This document shows, piece by piece, positions 10,096 to 20,896 of a stretch of 64,000 nucleotides of DNA. Location of the stretch: the NCBI RefSeq assembly GCF_033115175.1, contig NC_084835.1:87665948-87729947 (forward strand). The letters run 5' to 3'. A model generated the notes under the pieces. The model was not told where the DNA came from and searched no databases. It saw only the letters and a program-made list of their open reading frames with translations. This DNA comes from Lepus europaeus (taxonomy: Eukaryota; Chordata; Mammalia; Lagomorpha; Leporidae). The first letter of the stretch is position 1. Every line of letters starts with the position of its first letter. The translations under genes and the position numbers were made by a program.

Positions 10096-10553
10096 GTCTT
10101 TTATGACCTTGTCTAAATATGATCAGAGTCGGCAAACTTGGAAGGCTTCCATAGCCTTGGCAACTCATGACGACAGCCTAGGGTGGTTACTGGCGCCATA
10201 AACTAGAGTGTCAATTTGTTGGGTCAACAACAGGAGCCACTGTGCACTTGCTCCTCATGTGGGATCTCTGTCCTTAATGTGCTGTACATTTTGAGTTAAT
10301 GCTATAACTAGTACTCAAACAGTATGTTTCACTTTGTGTTTCTATGTGGGTGCAAACTGTCGAAATCTTTATACTAAATTGATCTTCTGTATATAAAGAG
10401 AATTGAAAATGAATCTTGATGCAAATAGAAGGAGAGAGGGAGCGGGAGAGGGGAGGGTTGCGGGTGGGAGGCAAGTTATGGGAGGGGGAAGCCATTGTCA
10501 TCCATAAGCTGTACACTGGAAATTTATATTCATTAAATAAAAGTTTAAAAAAA
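10096..10553 (+). other. Rabbit-type L1 3' UTR end of composite element
   Basis: Colinear with the terminal parts of the L1 insertions at 13807-14792 and 15971-16813 and, in reverse, 55311-56530. It holds the G-rich polypurine tract (10428-10492), the phrase ccataagctgtac (10502-10514), AATAAA at 10536-10541 and a short A tail. It is the part that L1 machinery would use for recognition and priming. Confidence 0.9.
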
Positions 10554-10570
10554 AAGAATTAATATCATCA
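10554..10570 (+). repeat. Right target-site duplication of composite element
   Basis: Perfect copy of aagaattaatatcatca at 5424-5440; the first A residues merge with the poly(A) tail. Confidence 0.95.
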
Positions 10571-11710
10571 AAATGTCATTCCTACCTACCTAAAGCAATT
10601 TACAGATTCAATGCAATCCCAATCAAAATACCAATGACATTCTTCTCAGATCTAAAAAAAAAAAAACTGATACAAAAATTCATATGACACACAACAGACA
10701 TCAAATATCTAAAGCAATCTTTTACAATAAAAACAAAGCCAACGGCATCACAACACCAGATTTCAACACATACTAGAGGGCAATCATAATCAAAACACCC
10801 TGTTACTGGCAAAGAAACAAACATGAAGACCAATGGAACAGGAAAAAAAACTTCAGAAATCTATCCATGCATCTACAACCAACTTAACTTTGACAAAGGA
10901 GTGAAAATCAATCCCTGGAGCAAGGACAGTGTCATTAGCAAAAGGTATTGGGAAAACTGCACCTCCACATTCAAAAATGTGAAACAATAACCTTACCTTA
11001 CATCTTAGACAAAAATCAAAAATCCACTCAAAATGCATCAATGACTTAACTATATTAACAATAACTTCTAATTCCTAGAGAAGATTAGGGAACTCTCCAA
11101 GACATTGGCATAGGCAAAGAGTTCTTGGAAAAGACTCAGAAGCACATGCAATTAAAGCCAAAATTAACAAATGGGATTACATCAAGCGGAGAAGTTTCTG
11201 CACTGCGTATGAAACAATCAGCAAAGTGAAGAAGTAACCAAAAAAATGGGTGAAAATATTGCAAACTATATAACTGATAAAGGATTAATATCCAGAATTT
11301 ATGAAGAGCTCAATAAACTCAGCAATAACATTACAAACAATCCATTTAAGAAATGGGCAAAGGATCTGAACAGGCATTTTTCAAAAGAGGAAATTCAAAT
11401 GGCCAAAAGACACATGAAAAAATGCTCAGGGTCACTAGTCATCAGGAAAATGCAAATCAAAACCACAATGATTTTTCACCTTACCCCAGTTAGAATGTCT
11501 TTCATACAGAAATCAACAAACAATAGATGCTGGTGAGGATGTGAGGGTAAAGGTACCCTAACCCACTGTTAGTGGAAATGTACACTGGTCCAGTCACTGT
11601 GGAAGACAGTATGGAGATACCTTGGATATCTCAAAATAGATAAACCATATGATGCAGCTATCCCACTCCTTGGAATTTACCCAAAGGAAATGAAATCAAC
11701 ATATGAATGA

Positions 11711-12600
11711 TTGATCTGTACCCCTATGTTATTTGCAGCTTAATTCACAATAGTTAAGATATGTTCAACCCAATTGTCCTTTAGCTAATAACTAGATAGA
11801 GAAATTATAGCATATATACACTATGGAATAGTACTTGGTGGTAAAAATAAAATCCTGTCATTTACAACAAAATGAATGCAACTAGCAGCCATTATACTTG
11901 GTAAAATAAGCCAGTACCAAAAAGACAAATATCATATATTTCCCTTGATCTGTGATAACTACTAGAGTGTCTAAAATATAACACATAGGAGTGAAAATGA
12001 CCTTTTGAGATTTAATGATTGTTTGCAACACTTTTCTCTATAGTTGAGGAACAATTTTTCCTCATACTATTTGTTGAACAGTTAGTGCTGGGTTAATCTT
12101 AGAAGTATAAATTAGCTGGTGCCGCGGTTCAATAGGCTAATCCTCTGCCTGCGGTGCTGGCACACCGGGGTCTAGTCCCATTCAGGGCGCCGGATTCTGT
12201 CCCAGTTGTCCCTCTTCCAGTCCAGCTTTCTGCTGTGGCCCAGGAGTGCAGTGGAGGATGGCCCAGGTCCTTGGGCCCTGCACCCACATGGGAAACCAGG
12301 ATGAAGCACCTGGCTCCTGGCATCGGATCAGCATGGTGCGCCAGCCACAGCGGCCATTGGAGGGTGAACCAACGGTAAAGGAAGACCTTTCTTTCTGTCT
12401 CTCTCTCTCTCTCACTGTCCACTCTGCCTGTCAAAAAAAAAAAAGAAGTATAAATTAAATTGAAAATAGATCTTTGTAAAAATTGATAGAAGAAGTGCAG
12501 GAACATGGCAGGAAGAAGGTTAGGGTGGGAATAATCAGTATGTTCCTAAATCTGAGTAATAAAATGCATGAAAAATTAAATAAAATTAAGAAAAAAAAAG
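11711..12600 (+). other. 3' UTR of the old L1, split by a SINE
   Basis: AT-rich 3' portion of the old L1. After the SINE at 12115-12443 it continues with agatctttgtaaaaattgat and a G-rich stretch and ends with aataaaatgcatgaaaaatt and A-runs near 12600. The same type of 3' end recurs at 60402-60765, marking a different and older 3' UTR lineage than that of the composite element. Confidence 0.75.
12115..12443 (+). mobile_element. C-SINE in old L1 3' UTR
   Basis: Full-length plus-strand copy, head gctggtgccgcggttcaata, tail poly(A) after cactctgcctgtcaa. Flanking duplications agaagtataaatta lie at about 12101-12114 and 12444-12457. Its head retains ctaatcctctgcctgc as in the young copies at 1394 and 28126. 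Confidence 0.95.
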
Positions 12601-13016
12601 AAATCTATTGTTACCTCTGGATAATTTGAGAAAAAAGGTAAGAATATCATGCAACATATTTAACTAAACTACCAAAAAATATAATTTAATGTATGTTACA
12701 ATTGTTATATGTCACTCTGCTAAGCTATAACATTTTTGCCACATTTATATTACTCTTATGAAAGAGAATATTATTTTCAACATTTCAATTCACTGATTTG
12801 CAAAGAGAATGAGGAACTCTTTCAAGATTAACTGGCCAGTAAGTTGTAGTTTCAGTATTGAAATCCAGTAGCTAGTAGATTTCAGAGTCCATTTAAGCAC
12901 TTATAGTACACACCCTCTCACAAATCAACTGAATCTTTCACTGCATTCAAACATAAACACAATGCCAATCTGAGGACATCTCAGGAATATACATATGTTT
13001 AAAAATTAGGGAATCT
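12601..13016. other. No recognised feature
   Basis: AT-rich sequence between the end of the L1 and a SINE. No frame, repeat or RNA gene recognised. Confidence 0.6.
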
Positions 13017-13369
13017 GGGGCCGGTGCTGTGACATAGCAGATAAAGCCACCGCCTGCTGTGCTGGCATCCCATATGGGTGCTAGCTCAAGTCCTGGCTGC
13101 TCTACTTCTGATCCAACTCTCTGCTTTGGCCTGGGAAAGCAGTGGAAGATGGCCAAAGTCCTTGGGCCCCTGCATTGGCATGGGAGACCCGGAAGAAGCT
13201 CCTGGCTCCTGGCTTTGGATTGGGAGCTTTGGATCTGTGCATCTCAGCCGTTGTGGCCATCTGGGGAGTGAACCAGAGGATGGAAGACCTCTCTCTCTCT
13301 CTCTGTGTCTCCCTCTCTGCCTCTCCTTCTCCCTTTGTGTAACTCTATCAATACGTCTTTAAAAAATTA
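13017..13369 (+). mobile_element. C-SINE
   Basis: Plus-strand copy with head ggggccggtgctgtgacatag, internal ccatatgggtgctagctcaagtcctggctgctc block, a (CT)-rich stretch near 13291-13330 and an A-rich end. An imperfect flanking repeat based on aaaaattag is seen on both sides. Reading frames of up to 94 codons through it are not genes. Confidence 0.95.
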
Positions 13370-13794
13370 GAAAAATTATTAATGAAATTCAATATTTAGC
13401 AGATCAAAGGAGGAAGATATGTAATATTCTTAATAAATATAGGAAAAAGTGTTTAGTAGTATTCAACTATCTTTCATTTTATCAAATTAAAATAAAAACT
13501 TCTTACTTATAATGAGAATCCACCAAATCTTTATAACAAATATATATTGATGGATAAAAGTTTAGAAAGCTTAGCTTTAAATTCTAAAGCAAAACAAAAA
13601 TCTGCTGTCACTATTTCCATTCAGTATACTGGAGGTCTTGGTCATTGCAGTCATAGAAGAATAATAAAAGAGTTAAAGGATCAGAGTAGAAAGAAATCAT
13701 TATTAAGATTGTTAATCCAGGAAATTCAAGACAGTCAATAGAAATACAGAATTAATGGGAGAGTTCATAAGGGGTGCTCATTTCTGACTCAATA
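13370..13794. other. No recognised feature
   Basis: AT-rich; the longest frame (64 codons at 13547-13741) has no recognisable product. Confidence 0.6.
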
Positions 13795-13806
13795 TTTAAA
13801 AATCAA

Positions 13807-14792
13807 GGATCCAACATGGGAAGGGGGAGACACAGCAGACTCATAGAATGACAGATGTCCTAAATAGCACTCTGGCCTCACAATCAGCCCTTAAGCCATT
13901 TGGATCTGGCTGAAGAACCTATGAGAGTATTTTAGGCATGGAAAGCCAAGACATGCTGGGGAAAAAAAAAAATATGAAGAAGAAGAAGAAGACCTAAATG
14001 AAGGATCTCAGCGAGTGTGATCCCAGTGGAAAGAATGGGGCCATCAAAGTAGGAGGTGCCTTTCTCTGAAGGGAGGAGAGAACTTCCACCTTGACTATGG
14101 CCTTGTCGGAATGGGATCGAAGACGGCGAACCCTAAAGGCTTCCATAGCCTCGGCAACTCATGGCTAGAGCCTTGGGAGATTACTGACGCCATAAACAAG
14201 AGTGTTAAATTGTTAAAACAACATCAGGAGTCACTGTGTACTTACGTCCCATGTGGGATCTGTCCTTAATAGGTTGTTGAAGGTGAAGTAATGATATAGC
14301 TAGTACTGAAACAATATTCTTACACTTTGAGGTTATGTGTGGGTGCAAACTGATGAAATCTTTACTTAGTATATACTGAAGCGATCTTCTGTATATAAAG
14401 ATAATTGAAAATGAAAAAAAAATAACCTTTTTTTTTTAAATTGGAAATTACATAGAAAAATAATCTTTTTTTTTAAAATTATTTTGCAGAATCTCGGTCA
14501 TTAATGTGATGTACACTGTTATTTAATGCTATAACTAGTACTCCAACAGTATTTTTTTTCACTTTGTGTTGCTAGGGGAGGGCAAACTGTTGAAATCTAT
14601 ATATATACTAAACTGATTTTCTATATATAAAGAGAATTGAAAATGAATCTTGATGGGAATGGAAGGGGAGAGCGAGTGGGAAAGGGGAGGGTTGCGGGGA
14701 GGGGGAGTTGTGGGGGGGGAAGCCTTTGTAATCCATAAGCTGTACTTTGGAAATTTATATTCACTAAATAAAAATAAATAAATAAATAAAAT
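13807..14792 (+). mobile_element. 5'-truncated L1 with duplicated 3' UTR segment
   Basis: An L1 3' UTR fragment in plus orientation between short direct repeats (tttaaaaatcaa at 13795-13806, tttaaaaaatcaa at 14793-14805). The first part (13807-14413) follows the normal 3' UTR order up to taattgaaaatga and then stops short of the true 3' end. After a 77-bp A/T-homopolymer spacer the sequence jumps back about 170 bp (14491, atctcggtcattaatgtgatg), repeats that stretch, and goes on to the real end and A-rich tail. Confidence 0.85.
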
Positions 14793-14956
14793 TTTAAAAA
14801 ATCAATATCATTCTTATAATTTAAAATATCTTAAATATTATCTTAATAATCTTAAAATATATTTATAGGAAATATTTAATCTTATAGAAGTATTCCAGAA
14901 ATATATGTGAATAAAAATAAAATTTTGTTGCTGTAAACATTCATGATTGAATTTCT

Positions 14957-15282
14957 TTTTTAATATTTATTTTATTTATTTGAAAGACAGAGTTATATAG
15001 AGAGGTAGAGACAGAGTGAGGTCTTTCATCCACTGGTCCACTCCCCATATGGCCACAATTGCCAGAGATGAGCCGATCCTAACTCAGGAGCCAGGAGCTT
15101 CTTCTGGGTCTCCCAAGTGGGTGCACAGGCCCAAGGACTTGGGCCATCCTCCACTGTCTTCCCAGGCCACAGCAGAGAGCTGGATCAGAATAGGAGCAGC
15201 TGAGACTAGAACTGGTGCCCATATGTGATGCTGCCACTTCACACCAGGGCTTTAACTTGCTGCCCTACAGTGCTGGCTCCAG
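14957..15282 (-). mobile_element. C-SINE
   Basis: Reverse-oriented copy: T-rich tail complement (tttattttatttatttgaaag), body with ggagccaggagcttcttctgg, and head complement ending near ccctacagtgctggctcc. The flanks share gaatttc-type sequence, consistent with a target-site duplication. Confidence 0.92.
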
Positions 15283-15690
15283 GAATGAATTTCAATTCAA
15301 ATGTGTATTGAAGGACTTCCCCAAAAAAACTACTAGATTTCCAAATTTGTCATAAAATTCAAATCCAAGATAATTTTGAAAAACAAAGTTGATATCAGTT
15401 GCCAATATTTAAAATATCTTCATCAGATATCCTAAACTCCTTTACATATATGCACACACACAAACATACAACTTGTTCATCAATAAAAGGAAATACAAAT
15501 AGCATACATTGTTAAGATGTTGCTATAGTGTTTTCCCACTCAGTATCTGAGTCTTCTGGATCACTTTTCCATTCAGAGTCCACAGTGCCCATGCTTTTCT
15601 TTAAAACTTCATTCCCTGTGTCAGGAGCATTAATGGGGTCCAGGTATTTGTCAGAGGTTGAAATATGACTTGGGATACCCACATCCTATA
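15283..15690. other. No recognised feature
   Basis: Unique sequence with a short (CA)n-like patch near 15455. No gene recognised. Confidence 0.5.
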
Positions 15691-15694
15691 TCAG

Positions 15695-15950
15695 GGTTTG
15701 AGGCTGAGTGCTGGTTCCCCTCCTGATTCCAGATTCTTGCTTCTGCACACCCTGGGAGGCAACAGGTGATGGCTCAAAGGAGTGGATTTCTATCAACAAC
15801 ATGTGAAACATGTGTGGAGTTTATTGAGTTCCTGGCCCCTGCCTGTTGACTTCGGTCTGACACAAGTCTGGCTATTGTGGGCATTTGGGGTGTGAACCAG
15901 GGGGTAGTGTCTACCTCTCTGTTTCAAACAAAAGGAAATAAATAAATTTT
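15695..15950 (+). mobile_element. Old, diverged C-SINE (partial)
   Basis: Recognisable blocks are ccctgggaggcaacaggtgatggctc (near 15750), gagttcctggcccctgcctg (near 15828) and the 3' end cctctctgtttcaaac followed by an A-rich tail. The head is not clear. The divergence marks it as older than most copies here, and the L1 at 15971 landed right at its tail. Confidence 0.7.
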
Positions 15951-15970
15951 AGAAATTCTAAAAGAGTCTT

Positions 15971-16213
15971 CGATCATACTGATAGGTCTAAGAGTCAAAG
16001 GGACCACATAAACAAGACTAGTGTCTGCTAATACTGTCTGATAGAGTAAAAAAGGGAGAGAATGATCCAACATGGGAAGCAGAATACACAGCAGACTCAT
16101 ACAATGGCAGTGTCCTAAATAACACTCTGGCCTCAGAATCAGCCCTTAAGGCATTCGGATCTGGCTGAAGAGCCCATGAGAGTATTGTAGGCATGGAAAG
16201 CCAAGACACTCTG

Positions 16214-16255
<42 letters not shown>

Positions 16256-16813
16256 CTAAATGAAAGATCTCTGCGAGTGAGATCCCAGTGGAAAGAACAG
16301 GCCATCAAAGTAGGAGGTACCTTTCTCTGAAGGGAGGAGAGAACTTCCACTTTGACTATGACCTTGTCTAAATAGGATCGGAGTTGGCGAACTCAAGAGG
16401 CTTCCATAGCCTTGGAAACTCATGACTAGAGCCTAGGGAGATTATTGACGCCACAAACAAAAGTGTCAAATTGTTAAGTCAACAACAGGAGTCACTGTGT
16501 ACTTACTCCTCATGTAGGATCTCTGTCCTTAATGTGTTGTTCAATGTGAATTAATGCTATTAACTAGCACTCAAACAGTATTTTACACTTTATGTTCTGT
16601 GTGGGTGCAAACTGATGAAATCTTTACTTAATATATACTAAATTGATCTTCTGTATATAAAGGTAATTGAAAATGAATCTTGATGTGAATGGAATGGGAG
16701 AGGGAGCGGGAGATGGGAGGGTTGTGGTGGGAGGGAAGTTATGGGGGGGAAAAGCCATTGTAATCCATAAACTGTACTTTGGAAATTTATATTTACTAAA
16801 TAAAATAAAAAAA
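15971..16813 (+). mobile_element. 5'-truncated L1 (3' UTR only)
   Basis: An 843-bp L1 3' UTR insertion bounded by 20-bp direct repeats with one mismatch (agaaattctaaaagagtctt at 15951-15970; the copy at 16814-16833 has t for g). It contains the internal A36 run (16217-16252), the G-rich tract near 16695-16760 and the AATAAA end near 16798. A plain L1 copy for comparison: it carries no retrovirus-like insert. Confidence 0.93.
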
Positions 16814-17036
16814 AGAAATTCTAAAATAGTCTTAATAGTTCTCATTTTCATTAACAATGAAATTGTTAATTTTTTGTTTTTGTTAATTTTTACCTAAGCC
16901 ACTGATACTCTTTCTCTAAATTTTAGTGTTTGCAATGTGTTCATCTTGCCAGGTGTCAATTGAATGTTTTCCAGAAACTATTGCGACCCATATTATTTCC
17001 TCAAATTATTCTTAAATTATCCACTGATGAAATTTT

Positions 17037-17089
17037 AAAAGATTTATTTATTTACTTTGAAAGTCAGAGTTACACAGAGAGAAAAGAAG

Positions 17090-17129
<40 letters not shown>

Positions 17130-17389
17130 GTCTTCCATTCGCTGGTTCACTCTCCAATTGGCTGCAACGGCTGGAGCTATGCTGATCTAATGCCAGGAGC
17201 CAGGAGCTTCCTCTGGGTCCTCCCATGCAGGTGCAAGAGTCCAAGGGCTTGCACCATTCTCCGTTGCTTTCCCAGGCTGTAGCAGAGAGGTAGATAGGAA
17301 GTGGAGCAGCTAGGTCTCCAACCGGTGCCCATATGGGATGCCAGCACTGCAGGTGACAGCTTTAGCCACCACACCGCAGCGCCGGCCCC
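17037..17389 (-). mobile_element. C-SINE
   Basis: Reverse-oriented full-length copy: tail complement aaaagatttatttatttac, an expanded (GA)n at 17096-17121, body, and head complement accgcagcgccggcccc. Target-site duplication of type tgatgaaattttt flanks it (about 17023-17036 and 17392-17405). Confidence 0.95.
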
Positions 17390-17405
17390 CATTGATGAAA
17401 TTTTT

Positions 17406-20400
17406 AAGGAATTGTGATTAGCCCATTATTCCTCCAGGAACAATAACTAAGTCAATGCATTAGCAGGCACATGCCATGTTTCCTGCCACAGATGTCCTCT
17501 GGCATTGAATGTGAAATGTATCCCAATTATAAAGAGCCAAAATGTAGAAAATGTGCATCTTGTAATTGTGAAATTAGAATCTGAATTCAAACAATATGAT
17601 AAAGTATTGGTTTAATAAATTCTAAGTTCCCGTAACTTCCAAAAAGTAAATGAAAAAATATTATATTGTCTTTAAAATCCTATTACAAACAAACTTTTGT
17701 TTTCATGTTTAATTAGCGGAGAATGGATAGGAACTATTAAATAGTTGAAGATATGTGTTCATTTGTGGATGTTGTATCATGAAATGTAATAATAAAAATG
17801 AAATTTAAAGCATTTAAACAACAAAAGTACCCATCAATCCTACAATGGATAAGTAAACAGGTTTTTCTAAAATGAGTAATCTAAAGGCATGGAAATGAAT
17901 GCATCTCCATTACTCTTTTCAACAAAGACAAATTGGAAAAAACAAAACTTTAACTATAAAATATATAAAATTAAAACACCAAAGTACAAAAATTAAAAGG
18001 CATAAATGTTATCTATACATAAATCATGACTTTAACCTAGTACATATTCAAAAGAAAATATTTAGATAAATTTATAAATTATGATACAATAAGTGTAAAA
18101 TTTTTAAAAGTGTCATTGACAGAAAAATACATACATTTTAAAATAATGATATAAGAAATTAAAGTCATGGTAGGAAAGGAAGTGAGGGAGAGAGACATGG
18201 AGGGAAGGAAATACAAAGAAAGAGTAAGACAACTTGTACTAAGAAGGGAAGAACCTGTGGTGGTCTTTTGAAGATGAAGTATTGATTTTATCTTAGTAGA
18301 GAAATAAGAAAAACTATTACAGGACCCACAGAAATAAATAGTTGAACCTTCAATTTCAACATTTTGTATGATCTCTTTACTATAGAGTATGCTGATACTG
18401 AGGAATATATGAACAGTATTAGGATGAAAAACACTATATCAGTGTATTTGTTAGGGCATTTTATTTTTTTCATAATAGTTGAGTAATTTTGTTTCATGCC
18501 CCATATTGAGGAGATAATTGTTCAGGGTGTTGTGATTTAATCTTAGTGTAACAGAATCTTGTTCAGCCATTTATCTCAATAATACCCCAAATTCTACCTT
18601 GTCTTAAGTTGAGTAGTCTCTTTCATCCTCATTATTGTGTTTATATGCCCATCTAACAAAGAAGTAGATCCTAAAGATTTTGATCATTCATCCTTGAAGG
18701 TTGAATTAATTTGAGTTCCTTTAAAGAACAGAGAGCAAAGAGAATTTCAGCAATAGCCGCCTGTTCAGTTTTTAAAAGACCTGGGTTGTAGTAGAACTTC
18801 CAACGACTGTGTATAACACCTACCCTCAAGCAATATAACATTCTCTGATTTCCTTGACCTTTATTAAGTAATATACATGTGAAGAACACATGAACCCATG
18901 AGAGCATAAAACAAAAGCATGTTATTGCCATAAAAGTTCCTACTCATTCTTACACTCACGGTCCACTTGTCCTTACTCTAGCAATTGTCTCTGAATTGGA
19001 AGTGTTCTCTGGGTTTTTCCTGCATCCTTTGTCTTCCCAGCCAGACTGCTGTAGCTAGTTTATGGAGAAGCTTCAACTCAATGGAGAGTAAATACAAAGT
19101 GTTATTTTTTCCTGTCACTGACTTCAATTGTTTGGTCAGATGTGCCATTCCTGACTAACATCTCAGGCAGAACTCACGGCTTTTTGTTCACTTTAAAATA
19201 TCAAAATTTCAGTGCTATTAAAACTTCCAAACTCCGACCCAATTTAAAATTCACCTCTTTCCCTTCCCTCAGAGGCACGCAAGCTCATGGGTCAAGGGCC
19301 ATGGGGCAGAGATGAGGATTAGTGTGTGCACTTCCACTCTTCATCCTACCCCAGGCTCCTCTGCACGAGGAACATGTTCTTAGTCTGGGACACGCCACAC
19401 CCTCTCTTTCACAAGTTGGATGCTGAAAGGGAGAAACTGGGCTTTCCAGATTTTCTTATGTGACTTGCTTTAACATTGATAGGGGAAGACAAATATCCCT
19501 TGTCCTGCTCCAGATAGGATGAGTATGGTCTTCAAATACATGTGTGTGGCCTGCTTGGTCTCTTTTTGTTTATTTCACTTGTGCTCAGCTTCATCTTAGT
19601 GTCCTTTGTCACTCAGGACGCACTCAGGGAGGGGCAGCCCTGACTCCTTTCACTGCCCACCAAGACATGGTTTTACCATATTGAAACACTAGAGGCTCTA
19701 AGGTTGTCTTCTGGGTCTTCAGTGTGTTTACAGTCTGCTACACTGTAGCCTATACTCACAGTGCTATTCAAACTGCTCTCATAAATCTTAGCCTTCAGAA
19801 ATCTTCAGACAAGAATAGAGCATGAGTCTTTATATCCACACAGACCACTGAACTCTAGGGAATATTTGGGAAGTTGGGAAAGCTCTTACTAGATTCCTTT
19901 TCAACCATGTATTTGGGCTAAGGGTTACACAACTCACCGGGTCGGGTCTACCTTCCAGTAAGGTGGCAGTCTCTGAAAGTAACACTTAGGGGAGGGACGT
20001 ACCAGGTAGTACTCCAGGAAGCCTGAGGTGAGTGACTTCAGGCCACACACAGTGCACTTCCAAGCAGACTGTCAATTCCTTCCCCGTTCTTATACCCTCC
20101 TTATGTTCACAGTAGAGAGAGGCTTGCTGAGTGGGATAGTGGTAGCAGAACCCACTCTATCAACTTTTAATAAGCTCTGGAGAGTGTGTGGTCCCAGTCT
20201 TAATGAGACTTGGTCTTATGAGAATGTCCTTGACATGTTAATCATGCCTGTGGGTCCTCAGTTTTGGGATGAATTGCTAATTCTGGGATACCAAGAAGGA
20301 TCCCAAATGTACTCTGTTCTGCAATTCTATCTACTTGACAGAATCAAGATCAATGGCCTATTCCAAGGTTTCTTTAGATAATGGAAACTTGAGGAAGACC

Positions 20401-20883
20401 CAAATTCTGAGTCCCAAACAAAAGTACATAGTTACTTAAAACCTACACTGCACTTTTTCATGGATGTCTAGAGTTTACAGTAAGACATGTTGAGTTATGT
20501 TGTACCTATATAAGAGCCAATAGTTATAGGTAAACTGACCAAAATGGAGTAAATTTACTTTTTTATTATATGTATATCTCAAATCTGAATAAGAATCATA
20601 CTATTTCATATACTCACCAAATTTTCTTTTGTACATTGACTTTCTTATACAGGAAGGTCTTTCTAGCCTGCACAATTAAGCTTGTCATTATTCTTGTGCA
20701 GATATTTACATTTTGAATAATTATTTTTTACTTTTATTTTTAAGATTCTAAATCTCAACTTGTGTGTTTTATGGAAAAATTCACAGAGTGTGTTGGTAAG
20801 CCATGAAACATGTTTTGTTTTATCTACACCATTTATGTAAGTGAAACCACTTAAATCATAATATGGCTAGGATTTTCTGACTA
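17406..20883. other. Unique sequence, no gene recognised
   Basis: About 3.5 kb of non-repeated-looking DNA. The left half (to about 18550) is very AT-rich; 19250-20350 is closer to average GC. A 117-codon frame at 20028-20381 has no motif, and its codons give no sign of selection that I can see. Confidence 0.5.
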
Positions 20884-20896
20884 GCCATATTAATTT

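Larger units (their letters stand above)
5441..10553 (+). mobile_element. Composite half-L1 (ORF1-only) retrotransposon with ERV-like insert
   Basis: A 5.1 kb insertion bounded by 17-bp target-site duplications and ending in AATAAA (10536-10541) plus poly(A), so it moved by L1-type target-primed reverse transcription. Layout: L1 5' UTR (5441-6364), intact L1 ORF1 (6365-7402), inter-ORF sequence to about 7440, then about 2.65 kb of non-L1 DNA (7440-10095) with a gag/protease-like remnant, then a standard rabbit L1 3' UTR end (10096-10553). ORF2 is wholly absent with no remnant. This is the plan of half-L1 (HAL1) elements known in other mammals, which borrow reverse transcriptase in trans. Whether this exact chimera is a catalogued rabbit family cannot be told here. 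The intact frame and perfect duplication suggest a fairly recent insertion. Confidence 0.85.
2590..11710 (+). pseudogene. L1 ORF2 pseudogene, interrupted
   Basis: The relic of the L1 endonuclease/reverse transcriptase gene. The endonuclease part covers about 2640-3420, with a recognisable segment near 3055-3070 coding for a GDFNTP-like motif. The reverse transcriptase part covers about 3940-4900; its catalytic Asp-Asp box near 4700-4730 is no longer readable. It continues after the inserted composite element at 10571 into the C-terminal domain, with a [25 protein letters not shown] block at 11350-11425. Many stops and frameshifts are present. The SINE at 4976-5395 and the composite element at 5441-10553 split it. 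It cannot encode a working enzyme. Confidence 0.85.
1..12600 (+). mobile_element. Old, decayed L1 retrotransposon with nested insertions
   Basis: An L1 element in plus orientation that starts before or at the window edge and ends near 12600 in an A-rich tail. Going 5' to 3' it shows a GC-richer 5' UTR, an ORF1 relic, an ORF2 relic with endonuclease, reverse transcriptase and C-terminal segments, and an AT-rich 3' UTR. All frames are broken by stops and indels, so it is inactive. It is interrupted by C-SINEs at 1394-1740, 4976-5395 and 12115-12443, and by a younger L1-derived composite element at 5441-10553. Sequence continues colinearly across each insertion, which proves they landed inside an existing L1. 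The upstream target-site duplication cannot be seen. Confidence 0.9.

Noticed and set aside
20028..20381. 117-codon plus-strand frame
   Set aside because: No recognised motif, no splice context or promoter, and no start context of note; a conservation test would be needed to revive it.
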